From Alteromonas halophila (GTDB lineage: Bacteria > Pseudomonadota > Gammaproteobacteria > Enterobacterales > Alteromonadaceae): a DNA stretch of 64,000 nt. Both the position numbers and the translations under genes were made by a program. Shown here piece after piece: positions 42,233 to 51,647 of this stretch. How positions within the stretch are numbered: the first letter of the stretch is position 1; each line of letters opens with the position of its first letter. Under the pieces are notes generated by a model. That model was not told where the DNA came from. It made no database searches and saw only the letters and a program-made list of their open reading frames with translations. Where the stretch lies: contig NZ_BMXP01000003.1 in the NCBI RefSeq assembly GCF_014651815.1, positions 434,001-498,000 of the forward strand. Reading direction: 5' to 3'.

Positions 42233-44478
42233 AATTTCTTCGTCGATGCGCAACGGCCGTGATCACAGCGGCGGTTATGAGTCAGCCGGTACTGGCTAAC
42301 CGCACACCTGCCGATTATGTTGACCCTTTCATTGGCACATCGAATTTTGGTGCCACGCACCCCGGTGCACAAGTGCCTCACGGACTGGCGTCGGTGTCAC
42401 CGTTTAATGTGGCCTTCGGTTATCCGCAGCTGAATGAATTTGAAAAAGATGAAGCCTGGAATTCACGCGTCTACATTCATGAAAACCAGTTTTTCACCGG
42501 CTTTTCACACCTAAACTTAAGCGGTGTGGGTTGTCCCGAGGCAGGCGTGATTAATCTGATGCCAACCTCGGGCGATTTGTCACTGGCGCCGGAAGAGTAC
42601 GGCAGCACTTTTTCAGATCAGCAGGCCAGTGCGGGTCTTTATAACGCGCATATTGATAAGTACGACATTGATGCCGAGGTTACCAGTACAGCCCGTGCGG
42701 GGATCTCACGCTTTCGCTTTTCACCGGGCCGCAACCATATTGTACTCAATCTGGGCCTTGCGCTAACTAACGAAACGGGCGCCAGCATCCGCCAGACCTC
42801 ACCTACCGAGTTTGTTGGCAGCCGCACGCTGGGCACCTTTTGTTACAATCCGGAAGATGTCCGGCCTGTATACTTTGTTATGCAATTAAGCGACGCGCCC
42901 GACCAGGCAGGGGTTTGGAAACAGATGCCGGCATATAAAAATGTCGAGGCCGACTGGGTGGCCGTAAATGACGATGTGAAGACCTATCCCGACTACCCTT
43001 ACCCGCTGCATGGCGACAATATTGGAGCCTGGGCAAGTTACAATGCGGACAGTGCGCATACCGTGTCGGTGAAAATTGGTATTTCTTTTGTGAGCATTGC
43101 CAATGCGCGCAAAAATCTGGAGCAGGAAATTCCTGCCTTTGACTTCAACAGCACGCGCCGTCAGGCAAAGCAGGCCTGGAATGATGTCTTGCAGCGCGTC
43201 CAGGTTGAGGGGCAGGCAGCAGACAAAACCCGTTTTTATACGGCGCTGTACCATACCCTCATACACCCCAGCATTTTTAGTGATATAAACGGCGACTATC
43301 CCATTACCGGGGGCGGCGCTACTGGCAATGCCAGCGTACCGCGCTATACCGTTTACTCCCTGTGGGACACCAGCCGCAATGTGCATCCGCTTTTAAGCTT
43401 ACTCTACCCGCGTACGCAGTCGGCCATGATGCGATCTGCGATTGCCATGGGCCGCGAGTCAGGCTGGTTACCAAAGTGGGAACTGTATGGCATGGAGACC
43501 AATGTGATGGTTGGCGACCCCGGTACCGTCATGATGGCCGACAGTTATCTGCGTGGTATTCAGGATGTAGATATCGACGCCGCCTATAAGATGATGGTCC
43601 GGGCAGCCACGCAGGCTGACAACAATCTGCTGCGCCCCGATGCAGCAGACTACCTGTCGTTAGGCTATGTGCCGTACGATGACGAAGGACCCTATGATGG
43701 CAGCGTTTCTACCAGCCTTGAGTATTATCAGGCTGACTTTGCCCTGTCGAGGCTGGCCGCTAAACTGGATAAACCTGACGACGCTGCGCGCTTTGCGAAT
43801 CAGGCACAGGAATTTACCCGGCTGTTTGACCCTGCTACCGGTATGCTTCGACCCAAAAATCGCAAGGGAGAATGGCTGTCGCCGTTCGATCCGGAGCTGG
43901 GTAAAAACTTCGAGCCTGCACCAGGCTACATCGAAGGTAATGCCTGGAATTATCGGTTCTATGTGCCACATGGCATGCAAACCCTGATTGAAAAGCTTGG
44001 TGGACCTGCCGCGTTTGAAGCGCAGCTGGATAAAACTTTCGCCACCGATAACTTTGATATGGCAAACGAGCCTGACATCACTTACCCGTACCTGTATTTG
44101 TATACCCCTGGCGGATTTAATAAAGCCAGTAACAAGGTTGCAGCGCTGCGGGATCATCACTTCACGACCGAACCTGGTGGTATTCCAGGCAATGACGATA
44201 CAGGAACGATGTCAGCATGGCTGGCGTTCAGCATGATGGGCATTTACCCACTCAGTCCGGGCGAACCCAGTTATGCTATGGTCTCGCCAGCCTTTGACAG
44301 GATCACAATCAGTCTGGATGACACTTATTATCCTGGGGAGACTCTGACCATCCGCCGCGATACAGAAGCTTCACGCATTACCTTTAACGGTCGTCCCGTC
44401 ACGGGGGCATTTATTGCACATCAGCAGCTCATTCAGGGCGGAACGCTGGTGATCCCGGCTGCAGACACTCAGGAATAA
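42229..44478 (+). CDS. GH92 alpha-mannosidase (divergent subgroup), exported
   Basis: A 749-residue GH92 enzyme with a signal peptide ending near PVLA and no lipobox, so it is soluble in the periplasm or secreted. The fold start is YVDPFIGTSNFGATHPGA; the acid region reads MANEPDITYPYLYLY (Glu retained but no HGN), and the base region GNDDTGTMSAWLAFSMMG. This NEPDITYPYL pattern marks a different subgroup from the HGNEPSHH enzymes, probably with another linkage preference (alpha-1,3, alpha-1,6 or alpha-1,4). The start is GTG, overlapping the upstream stop as GTGA, with GGGAGAG before it. Confidence 0.91.
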   Translation: MKFLRRCATAVITAAVMSQPVLANRTPADYVDPFIGTSNFGATHPGAQVPHGLASVSPFNVAFGYPQLNEFEKDEAWNSRVYIHENQFFTGFSHLNLSGVGCPEAGVINLMPTSGDLSLAPEEYGSTFSDQQASAGLYNAHIDKYDIDAEVTSTARAGISRFRFSPGRNHIVLNLGLALTNETGASIRQTSPTEFVGSRTLGTFCYNPEDVRPVYFVMQLSDAPDQAGVWKQMPAYKNVEADWVAVNDDVKTYPDYPYPLHGDNIGAWASYNADSAHTVSVKIGISFVSIANARKNLEQEIPAFDFNSTRRQAKQAWNDVLQRVQVEGQAADKTRFYTALYHTLIHPSIFSDINGDYPITGGGATGNASVPRYTVYSLWDTSRNVHPLLSLLYPRTQSAMMRSAIAMGRESGWLPKWELYGMETNVMVGDPGTVMMADSYLRGIQDVDIDAAYKMMVRAATQADNNLLRPDAADYLSLGYVPYDDEGPYDGSVSTSLEYYQADFALSRLAAKLDKPDDAARFANQAQEFTRLFDPATGMLRPKNRKGEWLSPFDPELGKNFEPAPGYIEGNAWNYRFYVPHGMQTLIEKLGGPAAFEAQLDKTFATDNFDMANEPDITYPYLYLYTPGGFNKASNKVAALRDHHFTTEPGGIPGNDDTGTMSAWLAFSMMGIYPLSPGEPSYAMVSPAFDRITISLDDTYYPGETLTIRRDTEASRITFNGRPVTGAFIAHQQLIQGGTLVIPAADTQE

Positions 44479-44489
44479 AGGGTGTCTGC
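44461..44489 (+). terminator. possible terminator at the end of the plus arm
   Basis: GCAGACAC and GTGTCTGC form an 8-bp stem around a loop that contains the GH92 stop codon. A T-run is lacking, so it may be only a partial terminator or an mRNA-stabilising hairpin. Confidence 0.35.
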
Positions 44490-44532
44490 AACCGTCGCCT
44501 TATGGTGGCAGTTCTTCGCCCCACAAGGCATT

Positions 44533-44551
44533 GATAACCATTATCATTATC
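44533..44551 (-). promoter_or_regulatory. Fur box upstream of ferredoxin-NADP+ reductase
   Basis: The minus-strand reading GATAATGATAATGGTTATC matches 17 of 19 positions of the Fur consensus GATAATGATAATCATTATC. It lies about 80 bases before the reductase ATG, where it would overlap or adjoin a promoter. Confidence 0.75.
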
Positions 44552-44631
44552 ATGTAGACTGTTCGGTGTAGCAGTCAATACCGTCTTTGCACCTGACGCC
44601 GAAAAGACAGCGTCAGCAAAACAGAGGAATT

Positions 44632-45438
44632 ATGCGAAATCTAACCAGCGCAACAGTGACCGACGTACACCACTGGAATGACACCCTGTTCAGCTTTAAA
44701 ACCACACGTTCGCCAACGTTCCGCTTCGAAAGCGGTCAGTTCGTGATGATTGGTCTGGAAGTTGAGGGCAGGCCGTTGCTGCGTGCCTATAGTGTGGCGA
44801 GCGCTAACTACGAAGATGAGCTGGAATTTTTCAGTATTAAAGTCCCTGATGGTGCACTGACCTCACGCCTGCAGCATATTGAGCCTGGCAACACGGTCAT
44901 GCATTCGGTAAAGCCGGCGGGCACTCTGGTTCCCGGCCATTTACTGCCTGGCAAACGTTTGTATCTGTTATCCACTGGCACCGGCCTTGCGCCCTTTATG
45001 AGTATTGTCCGCGACCCGCTGATCTATGAGCAGTACGACACCATTGTGCTGGTGCATGGTACCCGCTGGGTATCAGAACTTGCCTACCAGGATGAAATTC
45101 TGCAGCAACTGCCCAATAACGAATTTTTTGGAGACGAGGTGCGCGCCAAACTACGCTATTACCCCACGGTCACCCGCGAGGAGTATCAGTTCAGCCTCAA
45201 TAACGAGGGGCCTGCACGCCAGCATACCGGCCGCATTACCACCTTATTGTCCGAGCAAACCCTCACTGAGCGTCTGGGACTGCCGGCTATATCGCCTGAG
45301 CATGACCGCTTCATGCTATGTGGCAACGACGCCATGCTGGGTGAGTTAAGTGAGATGCTGACTCAGCTAGGGTTTAATAAAGCCACCTCGCGCTCGCAGG
45401 GGCATTTTGTGGTGGAGCAGGCGTTTCTGGAAAAATAG
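44632..45438 (+). CDS. fpr: ferredoxin/flavodoxin-NADP+ reductase
   Basis: A 268-residue FAD enzyme of the plant-type reductase superfamily, bacterial Fpr class. The flavin motif is RAYSVASA (about residues 58-65), the NADP-binding loop STGTGLAPFMSIVRD, the segment LVHGTRWVSELAYQDE, and the C-terminal CGNDAMLGELSEML. It moves electrons between NADPH and ferredoxin or flavodoxin, supporting FeS assembly, iron release and oxidative-stress defence. AGAGGAAT lies before the chosen ATG; the frame is open 45 bases upstream. The strong Fur box upstream suggests induction by iron limitation. Confidence 0.94.
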   Translation: MRNLTSATVTDVHHWNDTLFSFKTTRSPTFRFESGQFVMIGLEVEGRPLLRAYSVASANYEDELEFFSIKVPDGALTSRLQHIEPGNTVMHSVKPAGTLVPGHLLPGKRLYLLSTGTGLAPFMSIVRDPLIYEQYDTIVLVHGTRWVSELAYQDEILQQLPNNEFFGDEVRAKLRYYPTVTREEYQFSLNNEGPARQHTGRITTLLSEQTLTERLGLPAISPEHDRFMLCGNDAMLGELSEMLTQLGFNKATSRSQGHFVVEQAFLEK

Positions 45439-45724
45439 CTGCAGTTTTTCATGGTGTGACTGGTCACATCTTAACCAGCTTGCATGCGCCGTCATCAGGT
45501 CAAAAAAATATGCATGAGCGCAAGGCTTGTGCATCACGTCTTATCTTTCTATGCTGAATTTTAATTCTGCTCCGGGGAGCGGCATAGTCGTGTGAGGCGC
45601 AGCTTATCCTAAGAATGTCTTTTGAATTGCATTCCACCGTTTTTACGAGTAAATAATAACAAACAGCGTTGCGCCGGGCAGCCTGATCCTATAACCAAGC
45701 CATTCTTAGCTGACAGAGGCATAT

Positions 45725-47035
45725 ATGTTCAATAAACAATTAAAAGCAGAACTTGAGCAATGTCAGGCAGAAAACGCGATGTTTCGGCAGGTATTGAAGA
45801 GCCTGAATAGCGAAATGCTACATATCACGCTTACGCCCACTGGCAAAATTGAGCAGGCCAATGCTTTATGGCAGCAGGAGCTGCAATTAAGTCCGGACGA
45901 TCTTACCGGACAGCACTTCACACAGCTGGTTCCTGATTACGCGCGCAGTACCAACCACTACCGGCAACTGTGCGAAGCCATCAAACACCAGCAACACTGG
46001 AGCGGTGCGGTGGAAATAGCAAACAACGGAACCCAGTACTGGGTACGGGTGATTTTACAGCCCGTGGTTGATAAGCAGGGACACTGCCTGTCATTCAGCA
46101 TTTTTGGTAATAACCTGACCCGCACCATTGAGTTGTCCAGAGAAAACGAAAACACGATTGCCGCCCTCACCCGCTCTATGGCCGTCATAGAATTCACGCC
46201 AGACGGGATCATCCGTCATGCCAATTCCCTGTTTCTGAATACCGTTGGTTACAGCCTGGATGAAGTGGAAGGCAAGCATCACCGTATTTTCTGTACCGAC
46301 GTAGAAAAAAACAGCCCGGAATATGCCGAATTCTGGCGGCAGCTAAATGAAGGAAAGTTCGTAGCATCCCGCTTCAAACGCATCAATAAAGCCGGCGAGA
46401 CTGTCTGGCTTGAGGCATCTTACAACCCCATTTTTAATGCTCATAACCAGCTTTATAAAATCGTCAAGTTCGCCACTGATATTACCGCTGAGGTGAAACG
46501 TGAGCAGGTCGTCAATCAGGCTGCCGAACTTGCCGCTGAAACCTCTGCAGAAACTGAAGCGTTTGCGACTAAAGGCACTGACGAAATGAAGCAAACCGAA
46601 ACCGCCATGCAGCGCCTCGCGCAGCAGATGCAATCGGCCTCAGAGCAAATAAATGCGCTGGAGGAACAGTCGAATGCTGTCAGTAGTATGGTCAACGCCA
46701 TCAGCGGCATTGCCGACCAGACCAATCTGCTGGCGCTGAATGCGGCCATTGAGGCAGCGCGGGCCGGCGAACAGGGACGAGGTTTCGCAGTGGTGGCAGA
46801 CGAAGTGCGTGAACTGGCTTCCCGAACCTCAAAGTCGACGGAGGAAATCATCCGGGTTTTCGACAAGACCGGTCAGCTTACCAGTGACTCTGTACGTTCC
46901 ATTCAGCAAAGTCTGGAAACGGTGCAAACTGTGATGGCGCATATTGAAGAGACCAGCGTGGCTATGAGCAGCATTTACGAAGGCGCCGACAAAGTGCGCG
47001 AAGCCATCGCGCAGCTGTCGACACGACTTGAGTAG
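45725..47035 (+). CDS. soluble PAS-PAS methyl-accepting chemotaxis protein
   Basis: A 436-residue transducer without membrane helices. Two PAS domains occupy about 25-130 and 145-255 ([15 protein letters not shown] and [20 protein letters not shown] in the second), like BdlA and Aer-type sensors that bind flavin or heme. The signalling domain is short but holds the conserved hairpin tip ([20 protein letters not shown], then [12 protein letters not shown]), which contacts CheA/CheW. It probably senses redox or oxygen status and controls motility or biofilm dispersal. The 286-base gap upstream holds no recognised gene. Confidence 0.92.
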   Translation: MFNKQLKAELEQCQAENAMFRQVLKSLNSEMLHITLTPTGKIEQANALWQQELQLSPDDLTGQHFTQLVPDYARSTNHYRQLCEAIKHQQHWSGAVEIANNGTQYWVRVILQPVVDKQGHCLSFSIFGNNLTRTIELSRENENTIAALTRSMAVIEFTPDGIIRHANSLFLNTVGYSLDEVEGKHHRIFCTDVEKNSPEYAEFWRQLNEGKFVASRFKRINKAGETVWLEASYNPIFNAHNQLYKIVKFATDITAEVKREQVVNQAAELAAETSAETEAFATKGTDEMKQTETAMQRLAQQMQSASEQINALEEQSNAVSSMVNAISGIADQTNLLALNAAIEAARAGEQGRGFAVVADEVRELASRTSKSTEEIIRVFDKTGQLTSDSVRSIQQSLETVQTVMAHIEETSVAMSSIYEGADKVREAIAQLSTRLE

Positions 47036-47148
47036 CCTCTGGTGCTCATCCTGATAGCAACACATTATTGACTTTCACCCGTAACTCGGCGGCATTTGAG
47101 AATGTGGCACGACGACATATTCTACCCGGGTAAGGTGGGTCGAATTCG

Positions 47149-47895
47149 TCAGTCGTTCGCAACGGTCAGACAGTGCTCGCCCTCAAAGGTGTGGATGGAC
47201 AAAGGCAGGTCATCTGCTGCTGACTGCAGGGCTATCGCCAGGCTCACTCCTGTGCTTATTTCACGCTGCGCGAACAGCCAGTCTTCAGTGTTCCGCTCAG
47301 CGGCCTTGTGCCAGTGTACTTCGGGGCGTGCCGCGCTCTGGAAATCAAAATAAAAAGACGTAAGCGGCACTGACAGTCCCTGCCCTGTCGCTTTCACCAG
47401 CGCTTCCTTGAGCGTCCACAGACGATAAAAATGCTGCAGTTGCTGGGCTTCGGTGCCCCACATTCCCGGATGCCACTCACGTGGGTGAAACACACTGTCG
47501 GCGATTTGCTGCAGGTTGCGTCGCACTTTGTGCGTTTCAATATCCACCCCCACTGGCTGCGCCGCCACCGCAATTGCAATAGTGCTGCCGGAGTGCGACA
47601 GATTAAAGTGCACGCCTGAAGCGGCGTCTTTCAGCGCCGGTTTACCATGTTCATTGACACAGAATTCAGCCGCGGCATCTGCACAGTACCGGCGCAGTAT
47701 GGCGCGCAACGCACCGCGTCCGATAACAAATTGCTGCCGGCGTTTGTTCGCCTTAAACGTGGCCACTCGCTGCGTTTCATCAGCCGTAAGCTGCGCATAG
47801 CAGGCGTCATACTTCCCCGACGCCATGATTGTCTGCTGATCGATCAGCCACAGGTGGCAGGCATTCGGCGCAAGAGGCGGTGGCATTGACGACAT
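47149..47895 (-). CDS. 4'-phosphopantetheinyl transferase (Sfp type)
   Basis: A 248-residue Sfp-superfamily transferase. The Mg2+-binding GVDIETHK (middle) and the WTLKEALVKATGQGL motif are both present, as is the RxxxRRQFVIGR-like N-terminal region. It transfers phosphopantetheine from CoA to the Ser of carrier proteins; the acyl carrier proteins of the adjoining aryl-polyene cluster are the obvious targets. It is transcribed away from the cluster's plus operon, with 159 bases between starts that likely hold both promoters. Confidence 0.92.
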   Translation of the reverse strand: MSSMPPPLAPNACHLWLIDQQTIMASGKYDACYAQLTADETQRVATFKANKRRQQFVIGRGALRAILRRYCADAAAEFCVNEHGKPALKDAASGVHFNLSHSGSTIAIAVAAQPVGVDIETHKVRRNLQQIADSVFHPREWHPGMWGTEAQQLQHFYRLWTLKEALVKATGQGLSVPLTSFYFDFQSAARPEVHWHKAAERNTEDWLFAQREISTGVSLAIALQSAADDLPLSIHTFEGEHCLTVAND

Positions 47896-48054
47896 AGGGT
47901 TTTAAGCTCAGCGGCGTCTGATGATTCATGGACACCCACAGTGTCCCGCACAAACGGAAAAATTAAAAGCACGTCCGCGACACGCTATATTCTTGAATAG
48001 CCCCTGTACTTGGCATAGCATGGCGCTTTTGTTTTATGTGGTTTTTGCAACGTA

Positions 48055-49233
48055 ATGAATATAGAAGTCATTGACTATGATTCATGCTCTGCAGCGGGAA
48101 ACAATCTGGCCGAATTACGCCAGTCGCTCACGCGGTATAAGAGTGGATTAATCAGGAACTGTTTACCCGGATCTGACATCGACACCTGGATAGGCAAAGT
48201 GTCGGCGGCAGACGATATTAACGACCTGGGTGAATGGCAAAGCCGCAATAATGCGCTGGCGGCACTGGGGTATGAACAGGGAACGCTGCGCAACACAACC
48301 TCAGCGCTGATGGCGAAGTACGGCGCTGCGCGCATCGGGCTTATCATGGGCTCGAGCACATCCAGTATCGACCGCACTGAAACGGCCTATACCGATTTAG
48401 CCGAAGACGGCGGCCTGAAACCGGACTTCCGGCAATCCCGTGTTCACAACCCCCACGCACCCAGCCTGTTTATGGCGCATCTTACCGGCATTAAAGGACC
48501 ATCGCTGACCATCAATACCGCCTGCTCATCGTCGGCAAAAGTGTTTGTTACTGCCGCGCGCTGGCTCGAATACGGGGTGGTTGATGCGGTACTCGTCGGT
48601 GGCGTCGATACCCTGTGTTTAAGTGTACTGCATGGATTTAATTCGCTACAGCTGCTTTCTCCCAATCCCTGTAAGCCCTTTGATCACTTCCGCGATGGGA
48701 TAAATCTGGGCGAAGCCTCTGGCTTTGCGGTATTGCAGCGGGGCCAGGAAAGTACCAATGGTACCGGTATCAAGCTGACGGGTTACGGCGAAAGTTCGGA
48801 TGCACACCATATGTCACACCCTCACCCTGATGGTCTGGGTGCGCGAAAGTCGATGACGCAGGCACTGACGCGCGGCGCACTTGAACCGGACGCCATTGAC
48901 TATATTAACCTGCATGGCACTTCAAGCCGTGCCAATGATTTAATTGAAGGCAGCCTGATTGCCGATCTGTTCCCTAAAACCACACGCAGCTCTTCCACCA
49001 AGGCCTGGATGGGCCATACGTTAGGCGCAGCAGGGATCACAGAGGCCATCATCACCCTGGACACCCTGCAAACCGACCTGATCCCCGGTTCAATGAACTT
49101 AGATACGCTGGATGAAGCACTTGATTTCACCATTGATGCCGACAATCAGCACAAACGCTGCGAGCATGTCATGACCAATTCCTTTGGCTTTGGCGGCAAC
49201 AACTGCACGCTGTTATTCAGCAGGGAGGCGTAA
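48055..49233 (+). CDS. beta-ketoacyl-ACP synthase (aryl-polyene type)
   Basis: A 392-residue KAS II-like condensing enzyme with an intact triad: Cys157 in TACSSS, His287 in LHGTSS, His321 in MGHTLGAAG. It adds two-carbon units from malonyl-ACP. In aryl-polyene clusters one ketosynthase pairs with a chain-length-factor-like protein; the next gene, two bases away, encodes such a partner, so this is probably the paired enzyme (ApeO-like role). First gene of the plus operon; no strong ribosome-binding site is seen before its ATG. Confidence 0.93.
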   Translation: MNIEVIDYDSCSAAGNNLAELRQSLTRYKSGLIRNCLPGSDIDTWIGKVSAADDINDLGEWQSRNNALAALGYEQGTLRNTTSALMAKYGAARIGLIMGSSTSSIDRTETAYTDLAEDGGLKPDFRQSRVHNPHAPSLFMAHLTGIKGPSLTINTACSSSAKVFVTAARWLEYGVVDAVLVGGVDTLCLSVLHGFNSLQLLSPNPCKPFDHFRDGINLGEASGFAVLQRGQESTNGTGIKLTGYGESSDAHHMSHPHPDGLGARKSMTQALTRGALEPDAIDYINLHGTSSRANDLIEGSLIADLFPKTTRSSSTKAWMGHTLGAAGITEAIITLDTLQTDLIPGSMNLDTLDEALDFTIDADNQHKRCEHVMTNSFGFGGNNCTLLFSREA

Positions 49234-49234
49234 C

Positions 49235-50065
49235 ATGACGGACAGTGTAAAACAGAGCAAACCGTTGCAATGTAAGGTGGTTAGCACTGGTGCCTGGGGT
49301 GGCTATTTCGAGAGCTACACGGCACTGCAGCAATTATTCGCCGGTGGCGAGCTGCCAGAAAAGAAACAGAAAGGGCCAAAGCCTGCTATTATTCCGGCCA
49401 ATGAGCGTCGCCGTGCCCCCTTACCAGTGCGTCTGGCGGTAGAAAGCTCCTGGCAGGCCGCGCAGAAGGCAGAGGTTACACCGGATGCGCTTACCTGTGT
49501 GTTTGTGTCTGGGTTTGGCGATACCGATTTAACCGACTACATGTGCAAAGTGCTGGCGTCCGACAACAAGGAGTTGTCGCCTACCAAATTTCACAACTCA
49601 GTGCACAATGCCGCGGCAGGCTACTGGACAATAAGCACAGATACTATGCGCGCTGCCAATTCGGTGGCGGGTTACCAGGAGTCGGTGTCACTCACCCTGT
49701 TCGAGGCCATGGTACAGTGCGAGTATGAGGACTCCCCCATGCTGGTGACCTTTTACGACGCCCCGGTCTCAGAGATCCTCAAACCACTGCTGCCCAATGA
49801 CGAGGCCTTTGCCTTTTCACTGGTCCTCTATCCTGCATCATCCGATCTGCCAGGCACCCTGCTCACGGCAAACGTCAATAGCAATGATACCTGTGACTGG
49901 CCCGAGCTGGCATGCAGCAACGACTATATTCAGGGTTTGTATCGCACGAATCCCAGCGCCCGGGTATTATGTCTGGCAGAATCACTGGAACAGCCAACAG
50001 GTGCCTCGCGCGCACTGACCCTGCCATTAAGCGCAGGCTCAACCCTGTCACTGACATTCTCATAG
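49235..50065 (+). CDS. ketosynthase-like chain-length factor (ApeC-like)
   Basis: A 276-residue truncated thiolase-fold protein. It keeps the N-terminal ketosynthase half, but the region equivalent to the active-site Cys reads HNAAAGYW with no Cys, so it cannot condense by itself. This matches the chain-length-factor family of aryl-polyene clusters (PF13723-type), which dimerises with the ketosynthase. GGGAGG precedes the ATG. The frame is open upstream within the ketosynthase gene but that part is not part of this protein. Role inferred from family and position. Confidence 0.87.
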   Translation: MTDSVKQSKPLQCKVVSTGAWGGYFESYTALQQLFAGGELPEKKQKGPKPAIIPANERRRAPLPVRLAVESSWQAAQKAEVTPDALTCVFVSGFGDTDLTDYMCKVLASDNKELSPTKFHNSVHNAAAGYWTISTDTMRAANSVAGYQESVSLTLFEAMVQCEYEDSPMLVTFYDAPVSEILKPLLPNDEAFAFSLVLYPASSDLPGTLLTANVNSNDTCDWPELACSNDYIQGLYRTNPSARVLCLAESLEQPTGASRALTLPLSAGSTLSLTFS

Positions 50066-50073
50066 GTACTGTT

Positions 50074-51645
50074 ATGCACGATGTTCAAACCGACATTGTT
50101 ATCGCCGGTGGCGGCCTGGCCGGCATGAGTCTGGCGTTGCAGCTTCACAATACGCTGCCCGATCTGGACATCGTGGTGATTGAAAAAAACCGCTTTCCGG
50201 TGCCGGATACCACGGCCAAGGTAGGTGAGTCGACCGTAGAAATCGGCTCGCATTACTTAACCCATGTTCTGGGGCTACAGGCACATTTTGAGCAGCACCA
50301 TCTGCAAAAGCACGGGCTGCGCTGTTTTTTCGGCAACCACATTGGCGACTACAGCGACTATGACGAGCTGGGCGTCAGCGAACTGTTCGGCATCCCGACC
50401 TATCAAATAGAGCGCGGCGTGCTGGAGAATCACCTGCATCAGTTGCTGATTGAGCGTGGTATTCAGTTTATCGACGGTGCGGTGCCCGCTGATATCACAC
50501 TGGGCAATAAAGATCACCGGGTGGTCTGTCGCAAAGACGGCGAAGACACCCGCTATGCCTGCCGCTGGGTGATCGATGCCGCAGGCCGTCAGGCGCTGCT
50601 TAAAAACAAGCTGCAGCTGCATGAAGACAACGGGCACGAAGGCAATGCCGTGTTCTTTCGGGTGGATAAGCGCATCCTTATTGACGACTGGACAGAAAAT
50701 ACAGCCTGGCAGCAGCGGGTGAACGAGAAGGGCACGCGCTGGCTTAGCACTAACCACCTGATGGGACCGGGGTACTGGATTTGGATCATTCCACTGGCGT
50801 CCGGCGCCACCAGCTTTGGTGTGGTTATGGATGATAAGGCGCTGGCCGAGAGCGGGATTGAGACTTATGAAGACACCCTGGCGTGGCTGCAGAAACAACA
50901 TCCCACCTGCGCCGGTGAACTTGCCGATGCGCCCCTGCTCGACTTTAAAGTGATTAACGGTTACTCCTACGGCTGCAAGCAGGTGTTTTCGGATAATGGC
51001 TGGGCGTTGACCGGTGAAGCCGGGGTGTTTGCCGATCCGTTTTACTCGCCGGGCAGCGACTTTATTGCCCTGAGCAATACGTTTATTACGCAGCTGGTAA
51101 AAACCGACATGACCGGTGGCAATACCCAGCTTGAAAGTCTGCTGTTTGAAAAGTTCTACCGCTCGTTTTACGAGAACACGCTGTCGCTGTACAAACACCA
51201 GTACGGCGGCTTTGGCGATCGCGGCATGATGTCGGTAAAGCTGGTATGGGACTACACCTACTACTGGGGTGTACTGTCGCTGCTGTTTTTCACCCAGTCG
51301 ATCACCGACATTGAGCTGATGCGCGACTTAAACCCGCTGCTGATGCGTGCCCGCAAGCTGAACACCCGTATGCAGACCGCCATGCAGACACGCGCGCAGA
51401 AGCGCCAGGTGATCCCGGCCAAAGGTGTGTTTCTTGATCAGTTCCTGGTGCCCTGTCTGGTGGAGCTTAACACTACGCTCAAAGCCACCGACATTGATGT
51501 TGAAGCTGCCTTAGCCCGCAATGTTGAGATCATGGAACAACTGGTGCCCTACCTGGAAGACATGCTGACGGATGAACCCGTCAGCCATGTTGACGATGAG
51601 GAAGCGGATGTACTTGGCCAGTACCGCCACCAGGTGCTTGCCTGA
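50074..51645 (+). CDS. flavin-dependent halogenase-like oxidoreductase
   Basis: A 523-residue FAD protein. It has the dinucleotide fold GGGLAG (about 12-17), KVGEST (about 49-54), a Lys at residue 79 in LQKHGLRCFFG, which aligns with the catalytic Lys of flavin halogenases, and WIWIIP at 235-240, the halogenase WxWxIP motif that separates them from monooxygenases. This supports halogenation, although not every family member in pigment clusters is proven to halogenate. Xanthomonadins are brominated aryl polyenes. The frame reads upstream into the previous gene; the ATG used is 8 bases after that stop and precedes the FAD motif. Confidence 0.86.
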   Translation: MHDVQTDIVIAGGGLAGMSLALQLHNTLPDLDIVVIEKNRFPVPDTTAKVGESTVEIGSHYLTHVLGLQAHFEQHHLQKHGLRCFFGNHIGDYSDYDELGVSELFGIPTYQIERGVLENHLHQLLIERGIQFIDGAVPADITLGNKDHRVVCRKDGEDTRYACRWVIDAAGRQALLKNKLQLHEDNGHEGNAVFFRVDKRILIDDWTENTAWQQRVNEKGTRWLSTNHLMGPGYWIWIIPLASGATSFGVVMDDKALAESGIETYEDTLAWLQKQHPTCAGELADAPLLDFKVINGYSYGCKQVFSDNGWALTGEAGVFADPFYSPGSDFIALSNTFITQLVKTDMTGGNTQLESLLFEKFYRSFYENTLSLYKHQYGGFGDRGMMSVKLVWDYTYYWGVLSLLFFTQSITDIELMRDLNPLLMRARKLNTRMQTAMQTRAQKRQVIPAKGVFLDQFLVPCLVELNTTLKATDIDVEAALARNVEIMEQLVPYLEDMLTDEPVSHVDDEEADVLGQYRHQVLA

Positions 51646-51647
51646 CA

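Larger units (their letters stand above)
15635..44478. other. high-mannose N-glycan utilization locus (two divergent arms plus LacI regulator)
   Basis: Sixteen genes form one functional unit. The minus arm (32310 down to 15635) holds a TonB receptor, discoidin lipoprotein, GlcNAc-kinase-like protein, glycosylasparaginase, GH85, CutC, GH2 beta-mannosidase, SSS transporter and GH92. The LacI gene and the plus arm (GH92, FHS permease, PfkB kinase, AGE isomerase, two GH92) complete it. The enzyme set covers every bond type of a high-mannose N-glycan attached to Asn. Near-identical palindromes precede both arms. The assignment rests on family identities and on translational coupling along each arm. 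Confidence 0.82.

Noticed and set aside
45455..45468. TGTGACTGGTCACA as a CRP site
   Set aside because: The half-sites are right, but the spacer is 4 bases instead of 6. It lies just after the reductase stop, so it may only be part of an mRNA end structure.
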